From positions 4,962,501 to 5,026,500 of the forward strand of contig NZ_CP022372.1 in NCBI RefSeq assembly GCF_002220095.1: a stretch of DNA of 64,000 nt, read 5' to 3'. A program made the position numbers and the translations under genes. The notes beneath the pieces were generated by a model. The model was not told the DNA's origin, searched no databases, and saw only the letters and a list, made by a program, of their open reading frames with translations. Origin of the DNA: Bosea sp. AS-1 (lineage in GTDB: Bacteria; Pseudomonadota; Alphaproteobacteria; Rhizobiales; Beijerinckiaceae). This document shows, one piece after another, positions 9,000 through 19,381 of this stretch. Numbering within the stretch: position 1 is the stretch's first letter; the number at the start of each line of letters is the position of its first letter.

Positions 9000-9797
9000 T
9001 CAGCCGACGATCCAGAGCCCGGCGAGCCCGACCATGCCGACGATGATCCGCCACCAGGCGAAGAACGCGAAGCCGTGCCGCGAGACGAAGTCGAGGAAGG
9101 AGCGCACCACCAGCAGCGCCGAGAAGAAGGCCGCGACGAAGCCGATGACGATCAGGATACCGTCGTTGAAGGACAAATCCTTGTAGCTCTTGAGCAGGTC
9201 GTAGGCGAAGGCGCCCGCCATGGTCGGCATGGCGAGGAAGAAGGAGAATTCGGCCGCCGCCCGCTTGCTGGCGCCGAGCAGCATCGCCCCGACGATGGTG
9301 GCGCCGGAGCGCGAGACGCCGGGGATCATGGCGAGGCACTGGAAGAAGCCGATCTTGAGATACATCGGCAGCGTGAAGGCGGTCGCGTCGGTATATTTCT
9401 CCTGCAGTTCAAGCTCGTCGACAACGAGCAGCACGAGGCCGCCCGCGATCAGCGCGCAGCAGACGATCAGCGGGTTGAACAGCACGCCCTTGATGAAGCC
9501 GTGCAGCAAGGCTCCGATGATCGCCGCCGGCAGGAAGGCAACCAGCACGCCGATGACGAAACGCCGGGCCGACGGGTCGCTCGGGATGCGCAGCGCGATG
9601 TCGAGCAGGCGACGGAAATAGACCAGCAGGATCGCCAGGATGGCACCAAGCTGGATCAGGACCTCGAAGGTCTTGCCGTTCGACTCGAAGCCGAGGAAGT
9701 GGCCGAGCAGCAGCAGGTGGCCCGTCGAGGAGACGGGCAGGAACTCGGTGAGGCCCTCGACGATGCCGAGGACGAAGGCTTCGATGATGTTCTGCAT
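9000..9797 (-). CDS. uppP: Undecaprenyl-diphosphate phosphatase
   Basis: 265 aa integral membrane protein (BacA/UppP). It dephosphorylates undecaprenyl pyrophosphate to regenerate the lipid carrier for peptidoglycan and other surface polymers and is linked to bacitracin resistance. Both family catalytic motifs are intact: [14 protein letters not shown] near residues 14-27 and PGVSRSGAT near 160-168. About eight hydrophobic helices span the full length, and size matches the family. It is transcribed away from the GST-queG operon, leaving a 247-bp divergent region. Confidence 0.96.
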   Translation of the reverse strand: MQNIIEAFVLGIVEGLTEFLPVSSTGHLLLLGHFLGFESNGKTFEVLIQLGAILAILLVYFRRLLDIALRIPSDPSARRFVIGVLVAFLPAAIIGALLHGFIKGVLFNPLIVCCALIAGGLVLLVVDELELQEKYTDATAFTLPMYLKIGFFQCLAMIPGVSRSGATIVGAMLLGASKRAAAEFSFFLAMPTMAGAFAYDLLKSYKDLSFNDGILIVIGFVAAFFSALLVVRSFLDFVSRHGFAFFAWWRIIVGMVGLAGLWIVG

Positions 9798-10044
9798 GGA
9801 ACAGGCGTCCTCGTGCGACTCAGGGTCCGCGCCGGCCGGCGTCGGTCCATCCGTGCGGGCTTACGCCCAGCTCTTTGCAAATTGGTTACCACTTCGCGAA
9901 GCGAACCGCGCAAATCGTCAGCTTCGGCATCCAGGGCGCTTGTGGCGGTTTTCGGGCGTGATAAGAGCGGGCGCCGAACGCATAGCAGGGAATTTTCCGG
10001 CCCGTCGCCCCGCTTCGGCCGCATTTGACCCGCTTCAAGGCTGC

Positions 10045-10746
10045 ATGAGTGCCATGGCGACCCTGTATCATTACCCGCTATGCCCGCATTCGCGCTTCAT
10101 CCGTCTCGTGCTCGGCGAGTTCGGCATGGAGGCCGAAATGGTCGAGGAGCGCGTCTGGGAGCGGCGACGGGATTTCCTCGAGCTCAACACGGCGGGAACG
10201 ACCCCCGTCTTCCAGGAGCAGAACGGGCTGCCCGTGCCCGGCGCCGGGCCGATCGCCGAATATCTCGACGAGACCCGCGGGCTTGCGCTCGGCGACCGTA
10301 GGCTCCTGCCGGAAGGCCCGGGCGAGCGCGTCGAGGTGCGCCGCCTGCTCGACTGGTTCAATCTGAAGTTCCATGACGAGATCACCGGGCCGCTGGTGCT
10401 CGAAAAGGTAATGAAGCGCTTCATGAGCCGCGATGAAGGCGGCGGCCCACCGGAGATGGGCGCGATCCGCGCGGCGCGCTCCAATGTGCGCTATCATCTG
10501 CGCTACATCTCCTGGCTGCTCGCCAAGCGGAACTGGCTGGCGGGCGCCCGATTGAGCTATGCGGACCTCGCCGCTGCGGCGCATCTCTCCTGCGTCGACT
10601 ATCTCGGCGACGTGCCCTGGGAAGAGGACGAGACGGCGCGCGCATGGTACGCCCGAATCAAATCGCGACCGAGCTTCCGGCCGCTGCTGGCGGACCGGGT
10701 GCCGGGCATGTCGCCCAGCGCCCATTACGACAACCTGGACTTCTGA
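10045..10746 (+). CDS. Glutathione S-transferase family protein
   Basis: 233 aa from the ATG at 10045 (AAGG upstream; a second ATG at 10054 is possible). An N-terminal thioredoxin-like GST domain ([18 protein letters not shown], with a CPHS segment resembling an active-site turn) and a C-terminal all-helical domain (about 95-215). It conjugates or otherwise uses glutathione; the substrate is unknown. It is the first gene of a compact operon. Its stop overlaps the likely start region of queG, and queG in turn overlaps the next gene, so the three are probably translationally coupled. The same GST-queG-epimerase order is familiar in Hyphomicrobiales. Confidence 0.88.
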   Translation: MSAMATLYHYPLCPHSRFIRLVLGEFGMEAEMVEERVWERRRDFLELNTAGTTPVFQEQNGLPVPGAGPIAEYLDETRGLALGDRRLLPEGPGERVEVRRLLDWFNLKFHDEITGPLVLEKVMKRFMSRDEGGGPPEMGAIRAARSNVRYHLRYISWLLAKRNWLAGARLSYADLAAAAHLSCVDYLGDVPWEEDETARAWYARIKSRPSFRPLLADRVPGMSPSAHYDNLDF

Positions 10747-11882
10747 GCGCCGAGAAGCTGAAGCGCGCCGTCGCCGAGCGCGCCCAGGCCGAGGGCTTCG
10801 CGGTGATGCGTGTCGCGGCCGCCGATGCGATCCCGCTCGCGGCGGAACGCCTCAAGGATTGGCTGAAGGCCGGCTACCACGGCGACATGGCCTGGATGGA
10901 CGAGCGCACCGCCGAGCGGGCCGATCCGCGGGCGCTGTGGAATGAAGTCCGCTCCGTCGTCATGCTCGGGATGAACTATGCCGGTGAAGGCGATCCGCTC
11001 GCCATGCTCGCCCGGCCCGACAAGGGCGCGATCTCGCTCTATGCCCGCCGGCGCGACTATCACGACGTCATCAAGGGCAAGCTCAAGAGCGTGGCCGGGC
11101 TCCTGGCCGCACGCGGCGGCGCCGACGTCAAGGTCTTCGTCGATACCGCCCCCGTGATGGAAAAGCCGCTGGCGCAAGCGGCAGGCCTCGGCTGGCAGGG
11201 CAAGCACAGCGTCCTGGTCTCGCGCGAGCACGGCTCCTGGCTGCTGCTGGGAGCAATCTACACCACCGCCGAGTTGCCGCCCGACGCACCGGAGCGCGAC
11301 CATTGCGGTTCCTGCCGGCGCTGCCTCGACATCTGCCCGACAGACGCCTTCCCGGCGCCCTACCAGCTCGATGCGCGCCGCTGCATCGCCTATCTCACCA
11401 TCGAGCATCAGGGCCATATCGATGCGGAGCTGCGCCCCGGCATCGGCAACCGCGTCTTCGGCTGCGACGACTGCCTTGCCGTCTGCCCCTGGAACAAGTT
11501 CGCCGAGGCCGCGCAGGAAACCCGCCTTGCCCTGAGGGGCGAACTCGACGGGCTGTCGCTCGCCGAACTCGCCGGCCTCGACGACGCCGCGTTTCGCGCC
11601 CTCTTCGCCGGAACGCCGGTGAAGCGGACCGGGCGCGACCGCTTCCTGCGCAACGTCCTGATCGCGATCGGCAACAGCGGCCTGCCCGAACTTGCCGACA
11701 GCGCCACTCGGCAGCTCGATGACGCTTCGCCGCTGGTGCGGGCCATGGCTGTCTGGGCACTGGGCCGCCTCGCGCCAAGCCGGGCTGCGGCGCTCGCCCC
11801 CGCCGCACTGCGCGCGGAGACCGATCCGCAGGTGCGGGCCGAGTGGTCCGCCCTGCCCTCCCGTACGGAAGACGCCGCATGA
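10743..11882 (+). CDS. queG: Epoxyqueuosine reductase QueG
   Basis: About 379 aa. Converts epoxyqueuosine to queuosine in tRNA, using cobalamin and two [4Fe-4S] clusters. Visible: the N-terminal YHGDMAWM segment, [19 protein letters not shown], a ferredoxin-like motif [12 protein letters not shown], a second cluster set with [10 protein letters not shown], and a C-terminal HEAT-like repeat region. The start is uncertain. Family alignment points to residues encoded just after 10743, where only a CTG is available, overlapping the GST stop. The nearest ATG upstream (10644) would add 33 residues without homology and overlap GST by 100 bp, while the ATG at 10806 would remove conserved sequence. 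The stop overlaps the next gene's ATG. Confidence 0.92.
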   Translation: MSAEKLKRAVAERAQAEGFAVMRVAAADAIPLAAERLKDWLKAGYHGDMAWMDERTAERADPRALWNEVRSVVMLGMNYAGEGDPLAMLARPDKGAISLYARRRDYHDVIKGKLKSVAGLLAARGGADVKVFVDTAPVMEKPLAQAAGLGWQGKHSVLVSREHGSWLLLGAIYTTAELPPDAPERDHCGSCRRCLDICPTDAFPAPYQLDARRCIAYLTIEHQGHIDAELRPGIGNRVFGCDDCLAVCPWNKFAEAAQETRLALRGELDGLSLAELAGLDDAAFRALFAGTPVKRTGRDRFLRNVLIAIGNSGLPELADSATRQLDDASPLVRAMAVWALGRLAPSRAAALAPAALRAETDPQVRAEWSALPSRTEDAA

Positions 11883-12745
11883 AACTGCTGATCCTTGGCC
11901 TCGGCTATTCGGCCGGCTTCTTCGCGCGCGCCGCGCTCGCTCGTGGCTGGGACGTGACGGGGACGGTGCGCTCGGCGGAGAGGGCCGCCGAACTGAGCCG
12001 CGAAGGCATCCGCACACTGGTCTTCGGCGGCTTTGCGGTGTCCTCGCCGCTCGCCAAGGCCGTGGCGGAGGCCGAGGCCGTGCTGGTCTCGGTCCAGCCA
12101 GGCGAGGACGGCGATCCGGTGCTGCAGCGGCTGCGCGGCCAAATCGCGGCGGCTCCCGCCTTGCGCTGGATCGGCTATCTTTCGACCATCGGCGTCTATG
12201 GTGACCAGGGCGGCGCTTGGATAGACGAAAGCCAACCCGTCAATCCCGGCAATACGCGCAATGGCGTGCGCGTTGCGATCGAACAGGATTGGCTGGCGCT
12301 GGGGCGCGACAGCGGCAAGGCCGTGCAGATCTTCCGCCTCGCTGGCATCTACGGTCCCGGCCGCAACCCGATCGCCAAATTGCGGGAGGGCAAGGCGACG
12401 CGGCTGGTGAAGCCCGGCCAGGTCTTCAACCGCATCCATGTCGACGACATCGCCGGCATCCTGATGGCGTCTCTCGCCCAGCCGCGCAACGGCGCGATCT
12501 ACAACGTCACGGATGATGAGCCGGCTCCGCCGCAGGATGTCGTCAGCCTGGCTGCGGACTTGACCGGGTTGGACGCTCCGCCTGAGGTGCCTTTCGCGGA
12601 AGCGCGGCTCTCGGCGATGGCCGCGAGCTTCTACGGCGAGAACAAGCGAGTCTCGAACGCACTGGTGAAGCGCGAGCTCGGCTACAGCTTCCGCTATCCG
12701 ACCTATCGGGACGCGCTGCGTGCCCTTGCCCTAGCCGGCGAATAA
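11879..12745 (+). CDS. NAD-dependent epimerase/dehydratase-type SDR protein
   Basis: 288 aa. The Rossmann motif [17 protein letters not shown] is at the N-terminus, followed by a [10 protein letters not shown] segment, as in YeeZ-like and atypical extended SDRs. The usual YxxxK catalytic pair is not present ([12 protein letters not shown] occupies that region), so it may bind NAD(P) without classical epimerase chemistry. [13 protein letters not shown] segment is conserved. The ATG at 11879 overlaps the queG stop (ATGA), indicating translational coupling. Its physiological role is unknown. Confidence 0.85.
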   Translation: MKLLILGLGYSAGFFARAALARGWDVTGTVRSAERAAELSREGIRTLVFGGFAVSSPLAKAVAEAEAVLVSVQPGEDGDPVLQRLRGQIAAAPALRWIGYLSTIGVYGDQGGAWIDESQPVNPGNTRNGVRVAIEQDWLALGRDSGKAVQIFRLAGIYGPGRNPIAKLREGKATRLVKPGQVFNRIHVDDIAGILMASLAQPRNGAIYNVTDDEPAPPQDVVSLAADLTGLDAPPEVPFAEARLSAMAASFYGENKRVSNALVKRELGYSFRYPTYRDALRALALAGE

Positions 12746-12752
12746 GCTGCGA

Positions 12753-13712
12753 TCAGGCGGCGTGACGCGCGTTGTCGCCGCCGTAATACTCGGCGTAGCG
12801 CTTGTCGATCGCCGAGACCGGCAGCACGACGAGAACATCGGTGGTGCCGAACTGGCGATCGATCACGGCACCGGTGCCGAAGCGGGCCCCAAGCCTGAGA
12901 TAGCCCTTGATCAGCGGCGGCATCTGCCTGAGCGCAAGCTTGGCATCGACCATCTCGGCGGGCAGGCGGTCCATGCCGACATAGTGCTCGGGATGAGCCT
13001 CGGCGCTCCACTCCCCTTGCGAGCGGGCATGGTGGTGCAGGAAGCTCAGCGGCAGGGCGAGCGCATCCGGATCGGTGCCGTCGAAGGAGGCGCAGCCGAA
13101 CATCGCGTCGATGCGATGATGCTCCAGATAGGCCCAGATGCCGGACCAGAGCAGCTCGACCGTGCGCTTGTTGCGATAGGGCTTCAGCACGCAGGAGCGG
13201 CCGAGCTCCAGGAAGCGCTGACCGGGATGGCGCGCCAGCAAGGGGGCAAGGTCGAATTCGCTTTGCGTGTAGAAGCCGCCGAGCCGGTTCGCCGCGCTCT
13301 GGCGCATCAGGCGATAAGTGCCGACGACCTTCGGCTTGACGCCGCCGAAACGCCCCTTCGCGGCATGGTCGATGACCAGCAGATGGTCGCAGGCCTTGTC
13401 GAAGCGGTCGGCATCGCGGCGAAACATCCGCGCAGTCACATCCGGCTTCGCCGACATCTCCTGATAGAAGACCCGATAGCGCAAGCGCTGCGCGCGCCAG
13501 ATCTCACGGGGGCCACGCGCCAGCCGCACCTCGAGCGAGCCGAGCCGGCCCAGTGTTCCCGAAAGCGGCTCTGATTCGCCGGCTTCCAATCCGTATCGGC
13601 GCATTGCCCCGCCCGTCATCAGCATCATCGGCGCCAGCCGCGAAAGCAGAGGATTGCCGGCTGAAAACCGGGCCGGCAGCGCATTCGTTCTCTCAGAAAC
13701 GTGCAGTGCCAT
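12753..13712 (-). CDS. olsB: OlsB-like ornithine N-acyltransferase (GNAT)
   Basis: 319 aa. A GNAT-fold acyl-ACP-dependent acyltransferase of the OlsB/hemolysin-like family, which adds a 3-hydroxyacyl chain to ornithine in the first step of ornithine-lipid synthesis. Signatures: EIWRAQRLRYRVFYQEM near residue 68-84, CDHLLVID, VVGTYRLM, FLELGRSCV near 167, and DAMFGCASFDGTDP near 203. No olsA is adjacent. Convergent with the queG operon (7 bp between stops). OlsB-type membrane lipids are common in Hyphomicrobiales, which supports the taxonomic placement. Confidence 0.88.
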   Translation of the reverse strand: MALHVSERTNALPARFSAGNPLLSRLAPMMLMTGGAMRRYGLEAGESEPLSGTLGRLGSLEVRLARGPREIWRAQRLRYRVFYQEMSAKPDVTARMFRRDADRFDKACDHLLVIDHAAKGRFGGVKPKVVGTYRLMRQSAANRLGGFYTQSEFDLAPLLARHPGQRFLELGRSCVLKPYRNKRTVELLWSGIWAYLEHHRIDAMFGCASFDGTDPDALALPLSFLHHHARSQGEWSAEAHPEHYVGMDRLPAEMVDAKLALRQMPPLIKGYLRLGARFGTGAVIDRQFGTTDVLVVLPVSAIDKRYAEYYGGDNARHAA

Positions 13713-13922
13713 TGCCTGTCTCGCCCTCAGAGTACATGCCGATCAGATCGTAACGCAACCCGATCAGGTCAAGCGTACCCTATCATTCTTTGGGAGCGGA
13801 TTCAGCATCCGGGCGGTTTTGCCCCGAGCCGATCCTGCTCCAGACCGTTGCCGGCATGCGGAAGGCTTGCGCCGCCGACCTTACAACTTTGCGACAGAAC
13901 TGCGTCGGAGCCGTGACGGCCG

Positions 13923-16001
13923 TCACGCCGAGAGCGTGCGCGAGGCCTTGCTGCCCAGATGGTCGATCCAGCGCAGCAGCGCGGCCCGTTCGAGCGGCTT
14001 GGCGAGACAATCGTCCATACCCGCCTCGAGCGCGGCCTCGCGATCGGCCACCGAGACATTGGCGGTGACGGCGACCAGCGGCAGCCGCGGCTTGCGGCCG
14101 AGCGTGGCCTCCAGTGCCCGCACCGCCCGGGCGCAATCCAGCCCGGTCATTGCCGGCATGCGAATGTCCAGCAGGGCGAGATCGAGCGTGGCGGCTGCGC
14201 CAGTCAGGCTGGCCTCGATCCGCTGCAGGGCCTCGCGGCCGTCACGCACCCAGATGACCGAGGAGCCGAGACGCTCCAGCGTCCGCGTCAGCAACAGGGC
14301 GTTGATCTCGTTGTCCTCCGCGACGAGCACATTGAGGGGCCGCCGCTGCGACGGCTTGGCCGCGCGCGCTTTCGTCGGGACCGGCAAAAGCTGGGGAAAA
14401 CGCGCCCCGAGCCGCTCATAGAGCGAGCGGGCACGGACCGGCTTGATGAGGAAGCCTGAGAAGCCGGCTTCCTGAGGCGAGCCGAACTGGCGCCGTGCCA
14501 GCGACGACAGCAGGATCAGGCAATCGCGGATATCCGCCGCCCGGACGGTTTGCGCCAGTTCCTTTGCCGTGGCGTCGCCGAGGGCATGGTCGATCAGCAC
14601 CGCGGTCACTGGCGTCTCGCCGGCCAGAATCGCCCGCGCAGCCTCCGCCGTCGCCGCGACCGAGACGGCAGCGCTCGTTGCGCGGATCGATTCCCAGAGG
14701 AAACGCGCTGCAAAGGGAGCAGGCGAAGCGAGCAGGACGTGCTGGCCCGGCCAATGCGGGATCGGCACGGCCTCCGCCCCGGGGGCGGCGACCAGCGGAA
14801 GGGTCACGCGGAAGCTCGCGCCTTCGCCGATGCGGCTCTCGGCCCTGACCTCGCCTCCCATCAGTCCGACCAGTCGCCGCACGATGGCGAGACCGAGCCC
14901 GGTGCCGGCATGGCGGGCGCCGGATTCATGCTCGAGCTGCTCGAACTCGCCGAAGATGACATCGAGCCGATCGGCCGGGATGCCGGGGCCGGTATCGGCG
15001 ACGACGATCTCGACCGTATTTCGCACGCGCCGCACGCTCAGGCCGACACCACCGGCATCGGTGAACTTTACGGCATTGCCGACGAGGTTGAGCAGGATCT
15101 GGCGCAAGCGGTCGCGATCGCCGACGAGCTGCGCCGGCAGTTCCGGCGCGATATAGGCGGCGAGTTCGATGCCCTTGGCCTGTGCTCGGGGCGCCATCAG
15201 CTCGGAGACGGTCTCGACAAGCTGGACGACGTCGAAAGGCTCCTCGACCAGTTCGAGACGACCGGCCTCGACCTTGGCGAAGTCGAGGATGTCGTCGACC
15301 AGCGCGAGCAGGGCCTCGCCGGAAATGCGCAACGCCTGGACGTAGGTCGACTGCTCGGCGTCGAGGCCGGTATCGGCGAGCAGGTCGGACATGCCGAGGA
15401 TGCCGTTCAACGGTGTGCGGAACTCATGACTGACCGTGGCCAGGAAGCGCGACTTGGCCTCGTTGGCAGCTTCCGCCCGGGCACGGGCCTCGACCAGCGC
15501 ATCCTCGTCGGCGATGCGGGCGGAGATATCGCGGCCGACGCGTTGGATCAGCGTGCGCCCGCCGGGGCCGGGCACCACCGTCTCGATCCAGGCGACCCAG
15601 CGCTCGCCCTCATGGGTGGCGAGACATTCGTCGAAGCTGCGCGCGCCGCCGTCGAGCGGGCGCAGGGCGCGCGTCGCGAGCTGCGGCAGCTGTGCCTCGC
15701 TGCCGACGAGATCGACCTCGTTCGCTCCGAAGAGCGCCGCGTAGGCGGCGTTCGCATAGGTGATGCGGGCACCGTCCCGACGCACGATGAAGTCGCCCTG
15801 CCCCTCGATCAGGCTGCGATAACGCTGCTCGCTGTCGGCCAGGCTCCAGAGTCGGTCGTTCAGCGCCTCGACCTCCTGCAGCAACCCGGCGATCCGGCGG
15901 CGCGAGCGCGCCAGCCGCCGCAGCACGAGGAAACCCGCTCCGCCCAGCAGAGCGAGGACGGCAGAGGCAACGGCGAACCATGTCCAGAACGAAAGCATCA
16001 T
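13923..16001 (-). CDS. Membrane-anchored hybrid histidine kinase with two receiver domains
   Basis: 692 aa. One N-terminal transmembrane helix (residues 5-27), a short coiled-coil, a PAS domain (~57-165), HisKA with phospho-acceptor H192 in FLATVSHEFRTPLNG, HATPase with NLVGNAVKF, DTGPGIP and GTGLGLAIV, then two receiver-like domains. The first (~430-530) is divergent but keeps an Asp (VLIDHAL) and the FLIKP lysine. The second (~555-675) is canonical, with LVAEDNE, LLDIRMPAM and CLAKP. It signals by phosphorelay and no cognate regulator is adjacent, so it is an orphan. The PAS input and lack of a periplasmic sensor domain suggest cytoplasmic sensing. Confidence 0.92.
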   Translation of the reverse strand: MMLSFWTWFAVASAVLALLGGAGFLVLRRLARSRRRIAGLLQEVEALNDRLWSLADSEQRYRSLIEGQGDFIVRRDGARITYANAAYAALFGANEVDLVGSEAQLPQLATRALRPLDGGARSFDECLATHEGERWVAWIETVVPGPGGRTLIQRVGRDISARIADEDALVEARARAEAANEAKSRFLATVSHEFRTPLNGILGMSDLLADTGLDAEQSTYVQALRISGEALLALVDDILDFAKVEAGRLELVEEPFDVVQLVETVSELMAPRAQAKGIELAAYIAPELPAQLVGDRDRLRQILLNLVGNAVKFTDAGGVGLSVRRVRNTVEIVVADTGPGIPADRLDVIFGEFEQLEHESGARHAGTGLGLAIVRRLVGLMGGEVRAESRIGEGASFRVTLPLVAAPGAEAVPIPHWPGQHVLLASPAPFAARFLWESIRATSAAVSVAATAEAARAILAGETPVTAVLIDHALGDATAKELAQTVRAADIRDCLILLSSLARRQFGSPQEAGFSGFLIKPVRARSLYERLGARFPQLLPVPTKARAAKPSQRRPLNVLVAEDNEINALLLTRTLERLGSSVIWVRDGREALQRIEASLTGAAATLDLALLDIRMPAMTGLDCARAVRALEATLGRKPRLPLVAVTANVSVADREAALEAGMDDCLAKPLERAALLRWIDHLGSKASRTLSA

Positions 16002-16149
16002 GCTCCCGCTCTAGCGACCGCCCCCTGAAAAAAGCCGCCTGAGGAAAGCGCGCTTTCGAGACCATCCCGCAAGCAAGGCTTAACCTTGGCACGTCCGAAA
16101 CCGCCCCCGCATGGTGCAAGAACCGCGTTCCCGGGCCGTTTGCCACGCC

Positions 16150-17688
16150 TCAGGCCGCCTGCGCGAGCTCGCCGCTGCGCGAGCGATAGGACAACGCTTC
16201 CGCAAGGTGCAGCCGTCCGATCTTCGCCTCGCCATCGAGGTCGGCGAGGGTACGCGCGACCTTGAGTACGCGGTGATAGGCCCGGGCCGTGAGCCGCATC
16301 GCCTCTGCCGCATCCCGCAGCAAAGCGAGGCCCGCCTTGTCCGGGCGGGCTATCTCCTCCAGCACCGGTGCCGGACAGGCCGCGTTGGTGGAGACATGGC
16401 CGAGCCCGAGCGCCTCGAAGCGCGCACTCTGGATCGCGCGAGCCGCCGCGACGCGCGCCGCCACCTCGGCGGATCCCTCGCCGGCCTTGGGCAGGATGAG
16501 ATCGGCCGCCGTCACCGCGGGCACGTCGATCATAATGTCGATCCTGTCGAGCAGCGGACCGGAAATCCGGGTCTGATACTGGGCCATGCAGCGCTCGTTC
16601 GGCTGGCGCCGGCAGGCATAGCCCGGTTCCGTCGCCTTGCCGCAGCGGCAGGGATTCATCGCCGCGACCAGCTGGAAGCGCGCGGGGTAGACGGTGCGGT
16701 GATTGGCACGCGAGATCAGCACGTCGCCGGTCTCCAGCGGCTGGCGCAACGCGTCGAGCACCTGCGGCTGGAACTCCGGCAATTCGTCGAGGAAGAGCAC
16801 GCCATGATGGGCGAGAGAGACCTCGCCCGGCTTCGCCTGCAGGCCGCCCCCCACCAACGCGGCCATCGAAGCGGAGTGATGCGGAGCGCGAAAGGGACGC
16901 CGGTCGGTCAGCGCGCCGCCGGCAAGATGGCCGCCGACGGACAATACCATCGAGACCTCGAGCAGCTCGCGCGGCGTCAGCGGCGGCAGGATCGACGGCA
17001 GGCGGCTCGCCAGCATCGACTTGCCGGCACCGGGTGGCCCGTTCATCAGGAGGTTGTGGCCGCCGGCCGCCGCGATCTCAAGCACGCGCTTGGCGCTCTC
17101 CTGGCCCTTGATGTCGGCGAGGTCTGGCAGGATGCCGGCCTGACGCGCCACCGCCGGCTCCGGACGGGCCATCACCTGCGTGCCCTTGAAATGATTGGCG
17201 AGCTGGATCAGCGAGCGTGGTGCCAGGATGTCGATATCCGCGGCGGCCCAGGCCGCCTCGGGTCCAGTGGCGGCCGGACAGATCAGGCCCTGGCCGCGAT
17301 CATAGGCCGCCATCGCGGCCGGCAGAACGCCGGCAACGGGCGCGATCGAGCCGTCGAGAGCGAGCTCCCCCAGCACCGTGTAGCCGGCAAGCGCATCGGG
17401 CGGGATCGCGCCGATGGCGGCCATGACGGCGAGCGCGATCGGCAGGTCGTAATGACTGCCCTCCTTGGGCAGGTCGGCCGGCGCCAGATTGACGGTGATG
17501 CGCTTGGCCGGCAATGCCAGCCCCGAGGCGATGAGCGCTGCCCTCACCCGCTCGCGGCTTTCGGCGACCGCCTTGTCGGGCAAGCCGACCAGGATGAAGG
17601 CGACATTGCCCGAAGCGACCTGAACCTGCACATCGACGGCGCGCGCCTCGATGCCCTCGAACGCCACCGTCGCGACCCGCGTCACCAT
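16150..17688 (-). CDS. YifB/ComM-family Mg-chelatase-like AAA ATPase
   Basis: 512 aa from the ATG at 17688 (MVTRVATVAFEG is the family N-terminus; upstream in-frame codons are not conserved). An N-terminal ChlI-like LonC/S5-fold domain (~20-140), an AAA core with Walker A GPPGAGKSM and Walker B VLFLDELPEF, a Cys cluster AAMNPCRCG followed by CRRQPNERC, and a C-terminal lid with AYHRVLKVARTLADLDG. ComM is a branch-migration helicase that helps integrate taken-up DNA during natural transformation; other YifB-type proteins have less clear roles. Length matches the family. Confidence 0.94.
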   Translation of the reverse strand: MVTRVATVAFEGIEARAVDVQVQVASGNVAFILVGLPDKAVAESRERVRAALIASGLALPAKRITVNLAPADLPKEGSHYDLPIALAVMAAIGAIPPDALAGYTVLGELALDGSIAPVAGVLPAAMAAYDRGQGLICPAATGPEAAWAAADIDILAPRSLIQLANHFKGTQVMARPEPAVARQAGILPDLADIKGQESAKRVLEIAAAGGHNLLMNGPPGAGKSMLASRLPSILPPLTPRELLEVSMVLSVGGHLAGGALTDRRPFRAPHHSASMAALVGGGLQAKPGEVSLAHHGVLFLDELPEFQPQVLDALRQPLETGDVLISRANHRTVYPARFQLVAAMNPCRCGKATEPGYACRRQPNERCMAQYQTRISGPLLDRIDIMIDVPAVTAADLILPKAGEGSAEVAARVAAARAIQSARFEALGLGHVSTNAACPAPVLEEIARPDKAGLALLRDAAEAMRLTARAYHRVLKVARTLADLDGEAKIGRLHLAEALSYRSRSGELAQAA

Positions 17689-17765
17689 CTCGGCCCACCC
17701 CATTCCCCATCGGAACGCTAGCCGAGCTTCGGGCACGAAGCAAGAACATAGCAAGAACCAAACGA

Positions 17766-17789
17766 AAGGGCGCCGCGATGGGCGCCCTT
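17766..17789 (-). terminator. Hairpin terminator downstream of msrA
   Basis: A 9-bp perfect stem (17766-17774 with 17781-17789) followed on the minus strand by a T-containing tail. It lies between msrA and the ComM-like gene, both on the minus strand. Confidence 0.65.
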
Positions 17790-17812
17790 CCGGATCGCAG
17801 GCGCCTCTCGCC

Positions 17813-18469
17813 TCAGGCGTGGACGCCGAGGCCGATCAGGCAGGTGACGCCCGTGCCGCCCAGACCGCAATAGCCAGCGGGATTCTTGGCGAGATATTGC
17901 TGGTGGTAATCCTCGGCGAAGTAGAAGGGCGGCGCCTGGCGGATCTCGGTGGTCACCGGCCCGTAGCCCTTCGCCGCCAGCGCCTTCTGGTACTCGTCAC
18001 GCGAACGCTCGGCTGCGGCGCGCTGCTCCTCGTCGAAGACGTAGATCGCCGAGCGATACTGCGTGCCGATGTCGTTGCCCTGCCGCATACCCTGGGTCGG
18101 ATCGTGGTTCTCCCAGAAGGCCTTGAGCAACTCCTCATGGGTCAGCTTCGCCGGATCGTAGACGACGAGCACGACCTCGGTGTGACCGGTCAGGCCGCTG
18201 CAGACTTCCTCATAGGTCGGATTCGGCGTCTCGCCACCGGCATAGCCCGCAGCCGTCACCCAGACGCCGTCGCCCATCTGCCAGAACTTGCGCTCCGCGC
18301 CCCAGAAGCAGCCCAGCCCGAACAGCGCCTTGCGCATCCCGTCCGGATAGGGGCCAGCGAGATCGTGGCCGTTGACGAAATGGGTTTCCGCGGTGGGGAT
18401 CGCATCGCCACGCCCCGGCAGCGCCTCGGCCGCGGTCGGCAGGGAAGTCTTCTTGCGCAGGGAGAACAT
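17813..18469 (-). CDS. msrA: Peptide-methionine (S)-S-oxide reductase MsrA
   Basis: 218 aa from the ATG at 18469. Reduces the S-epimer of methionine sulfoxide in proteins. The catalytic motif GLGCFWGAE places the nucleophile at C54; resolving cysteines are in the C-terminal [13 protein letters not shown]. Other conserved blocks: [36 protein letters not shown] and GTQYRSAIY. The open frame continues upstream but homology begins at MFSLRKK. Together with msrQ 11 kb away this gives both cytoplasmic and periplasmic-type methionine repair functions, although msrP itself is not in the window. Confidence 0.95.
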   Translation of the reverse strand: MFSLRKKTSLPTAAEALPGRGDAIPTAETHFVNGHDLAGPYPDGMRKALFGLGCFWGAERKFWQMGDGVWVTAAGYAGGETPNPTYEEVCSGLTGHTEVVLVVYDPAKLTHEELLKAFWENHDPTQGMRQGNDIGTQYRSAIYVFDEEQRAAAERSRDEYQKALAAKGYGPVTTEIRQAPPFYFAEDYHQQYLAKNPAGYCGLGGTGVTCLIGLGVHA

Positions 18470-18552
18470 CGTCGGCTCCGTTCCGTTCATCTCGATCCCC
18501 AATGTAGGCATCGCAGAGGCATCTGCACAGGACAGCCGCCTCGCAACGACGA

Positions 18553-18876
18553 TCACCGCCGCGTGACGATGCCGATCTGCGGCTCCGGCGCGCGCCCAAG
18601 CCAGAGCAGGATGAAACCGAGCCCCAGCGCCACAAGCGCAGCGGGCGCCTGCATGAAGGACAGCAGGGTCGGATCCCACAAAAGGGGATGGAGGTTGTGC
18701 TCGATCATCGGACCAAGCGCGCGATAATGCTCGTGCATCACCGCCGCCAGCACGTCTCCTATCGTGGTAAAGCGCAGCAGGGCATTGGCAATCGATCGCG
18801 CGCCGTCGATCACCAGGGTGACGAAGCCCGCGGCCACGAGGATGTATCCGACAGATCTGACCAGAAACCGCACCAT
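18553..18876 (-). CDS. Small two-helix membrane protein, unknown function
   Basis: 107 aa from the ATG at 18876, chosen because AGGAG lies 5 nt upstream. Two hydrophobic segments (about residues 5-27 and 73-93, [21 protein letters not shown]) flank a ~45-residue soluble loop. The pattern resembles small petrobactin/PetM-like or DUF-type membrane proteins seen in Hyphomicrobiales, but I cannot assign a family. Confidence 0.7.
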   Translation of the reverse strand: MVRFLVRSVGYILVAAGFVTLVIDGARSIANALLRFTTIGDVLAAVMHEHYRALGPMIEHNLHPLLWDPTLLSFMQAPAALVALGLGFILLWLGRAPEPQIGIVTRR

Positions 18877-19120
18877 GTCTCCTTTCGGCCGTCGCATGCG
18901 TCAGCGCCCGCGGTTGCCTCGCCCTCAACCTACCGCGCTACCGCGCAAGAGATGTGCGCGCATGGGCCGCGGATCGCAACCCAGCTCGGGTGATTTCGGC
19001 GATCGGCGGCAAGAGACGGCCCGATTGGCCTTCGGTCCTCGTCTTAAAGACAGGGGATTGTGAAAACCCTGCATCTCGGCCCTTGAAAGATCGGCCCCTC
19101 GCAGTCATAAGCAGCGCGCC

Positions 19121-19210
19121 GGACAGGTGGCCGAGTGGTTGAAGGCGCACGCCTGGAAAGTGTGTATACGGGAAACCGTATCGCGGGTTCGAATCCCGCC
19201 CTGTCCGCCA
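19121..19210 (+). tRNA. tRNA-Ser (anticodon GGA)
   Basis: A 90-nt class II tRNA with encoded CCA. The acceptor GGACAGG pairs with CCTGTCC, and the discriminator is G. The D-arm region is GCCGAGTGGTT, the anticodon loop has GGA, there is a long variable arm (GTGTGTATACGGGAAACCGTATC region), and the T-loop is GGTTCGAATCC. A phage integrase gene starts 172 bp downstream, so this gene is the likely integration target. Confidence 0.95.
19175..19210 (+). other. Probable prophage attachment site (attL) in tRNA-Ser 3' end
   Basis: Inference: a tyrosine integrase gene begins just downstream of the tRNA and all sequence to its right is phage-derived, so the crossover core should be the tRNA 3' segment (T-arm to CCA). 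The right-hand copy is outside this window, so core length cannot be measured. Confidence 0.6.
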
Positions 19211-19381
19211 CTGCACTTTTCGCCATCATTCGCTCCATGTCAGAGATAGGCTTGAAAAGGCTGGCTTTCGCGCGGTTTGGCTTCGCCTGCTTTCGCTTGA
19301 CGCCGCTGCAATCCAGTGAATTATACGGGTACAGACCCGGGTAGCGCAACAGAAAAACCGGGTATCGACCGGGAATTCTCG

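Noticed and set aside
14550..16028. 492-codon open frame on the plus strand opposite the histidine kinase
   Set aside because: It mirrors the kinase codons (strong GC3 bias opens antisense frames), has no ribosome binding site and no recognisable protein motif.
16111..17721. 536-codon open frame opposite the ComM/YifB-like gene
   Set aside because: Antisense shadow of a clearly conserved AAA protein; composition is Arg/His/Gly-rich without domains.
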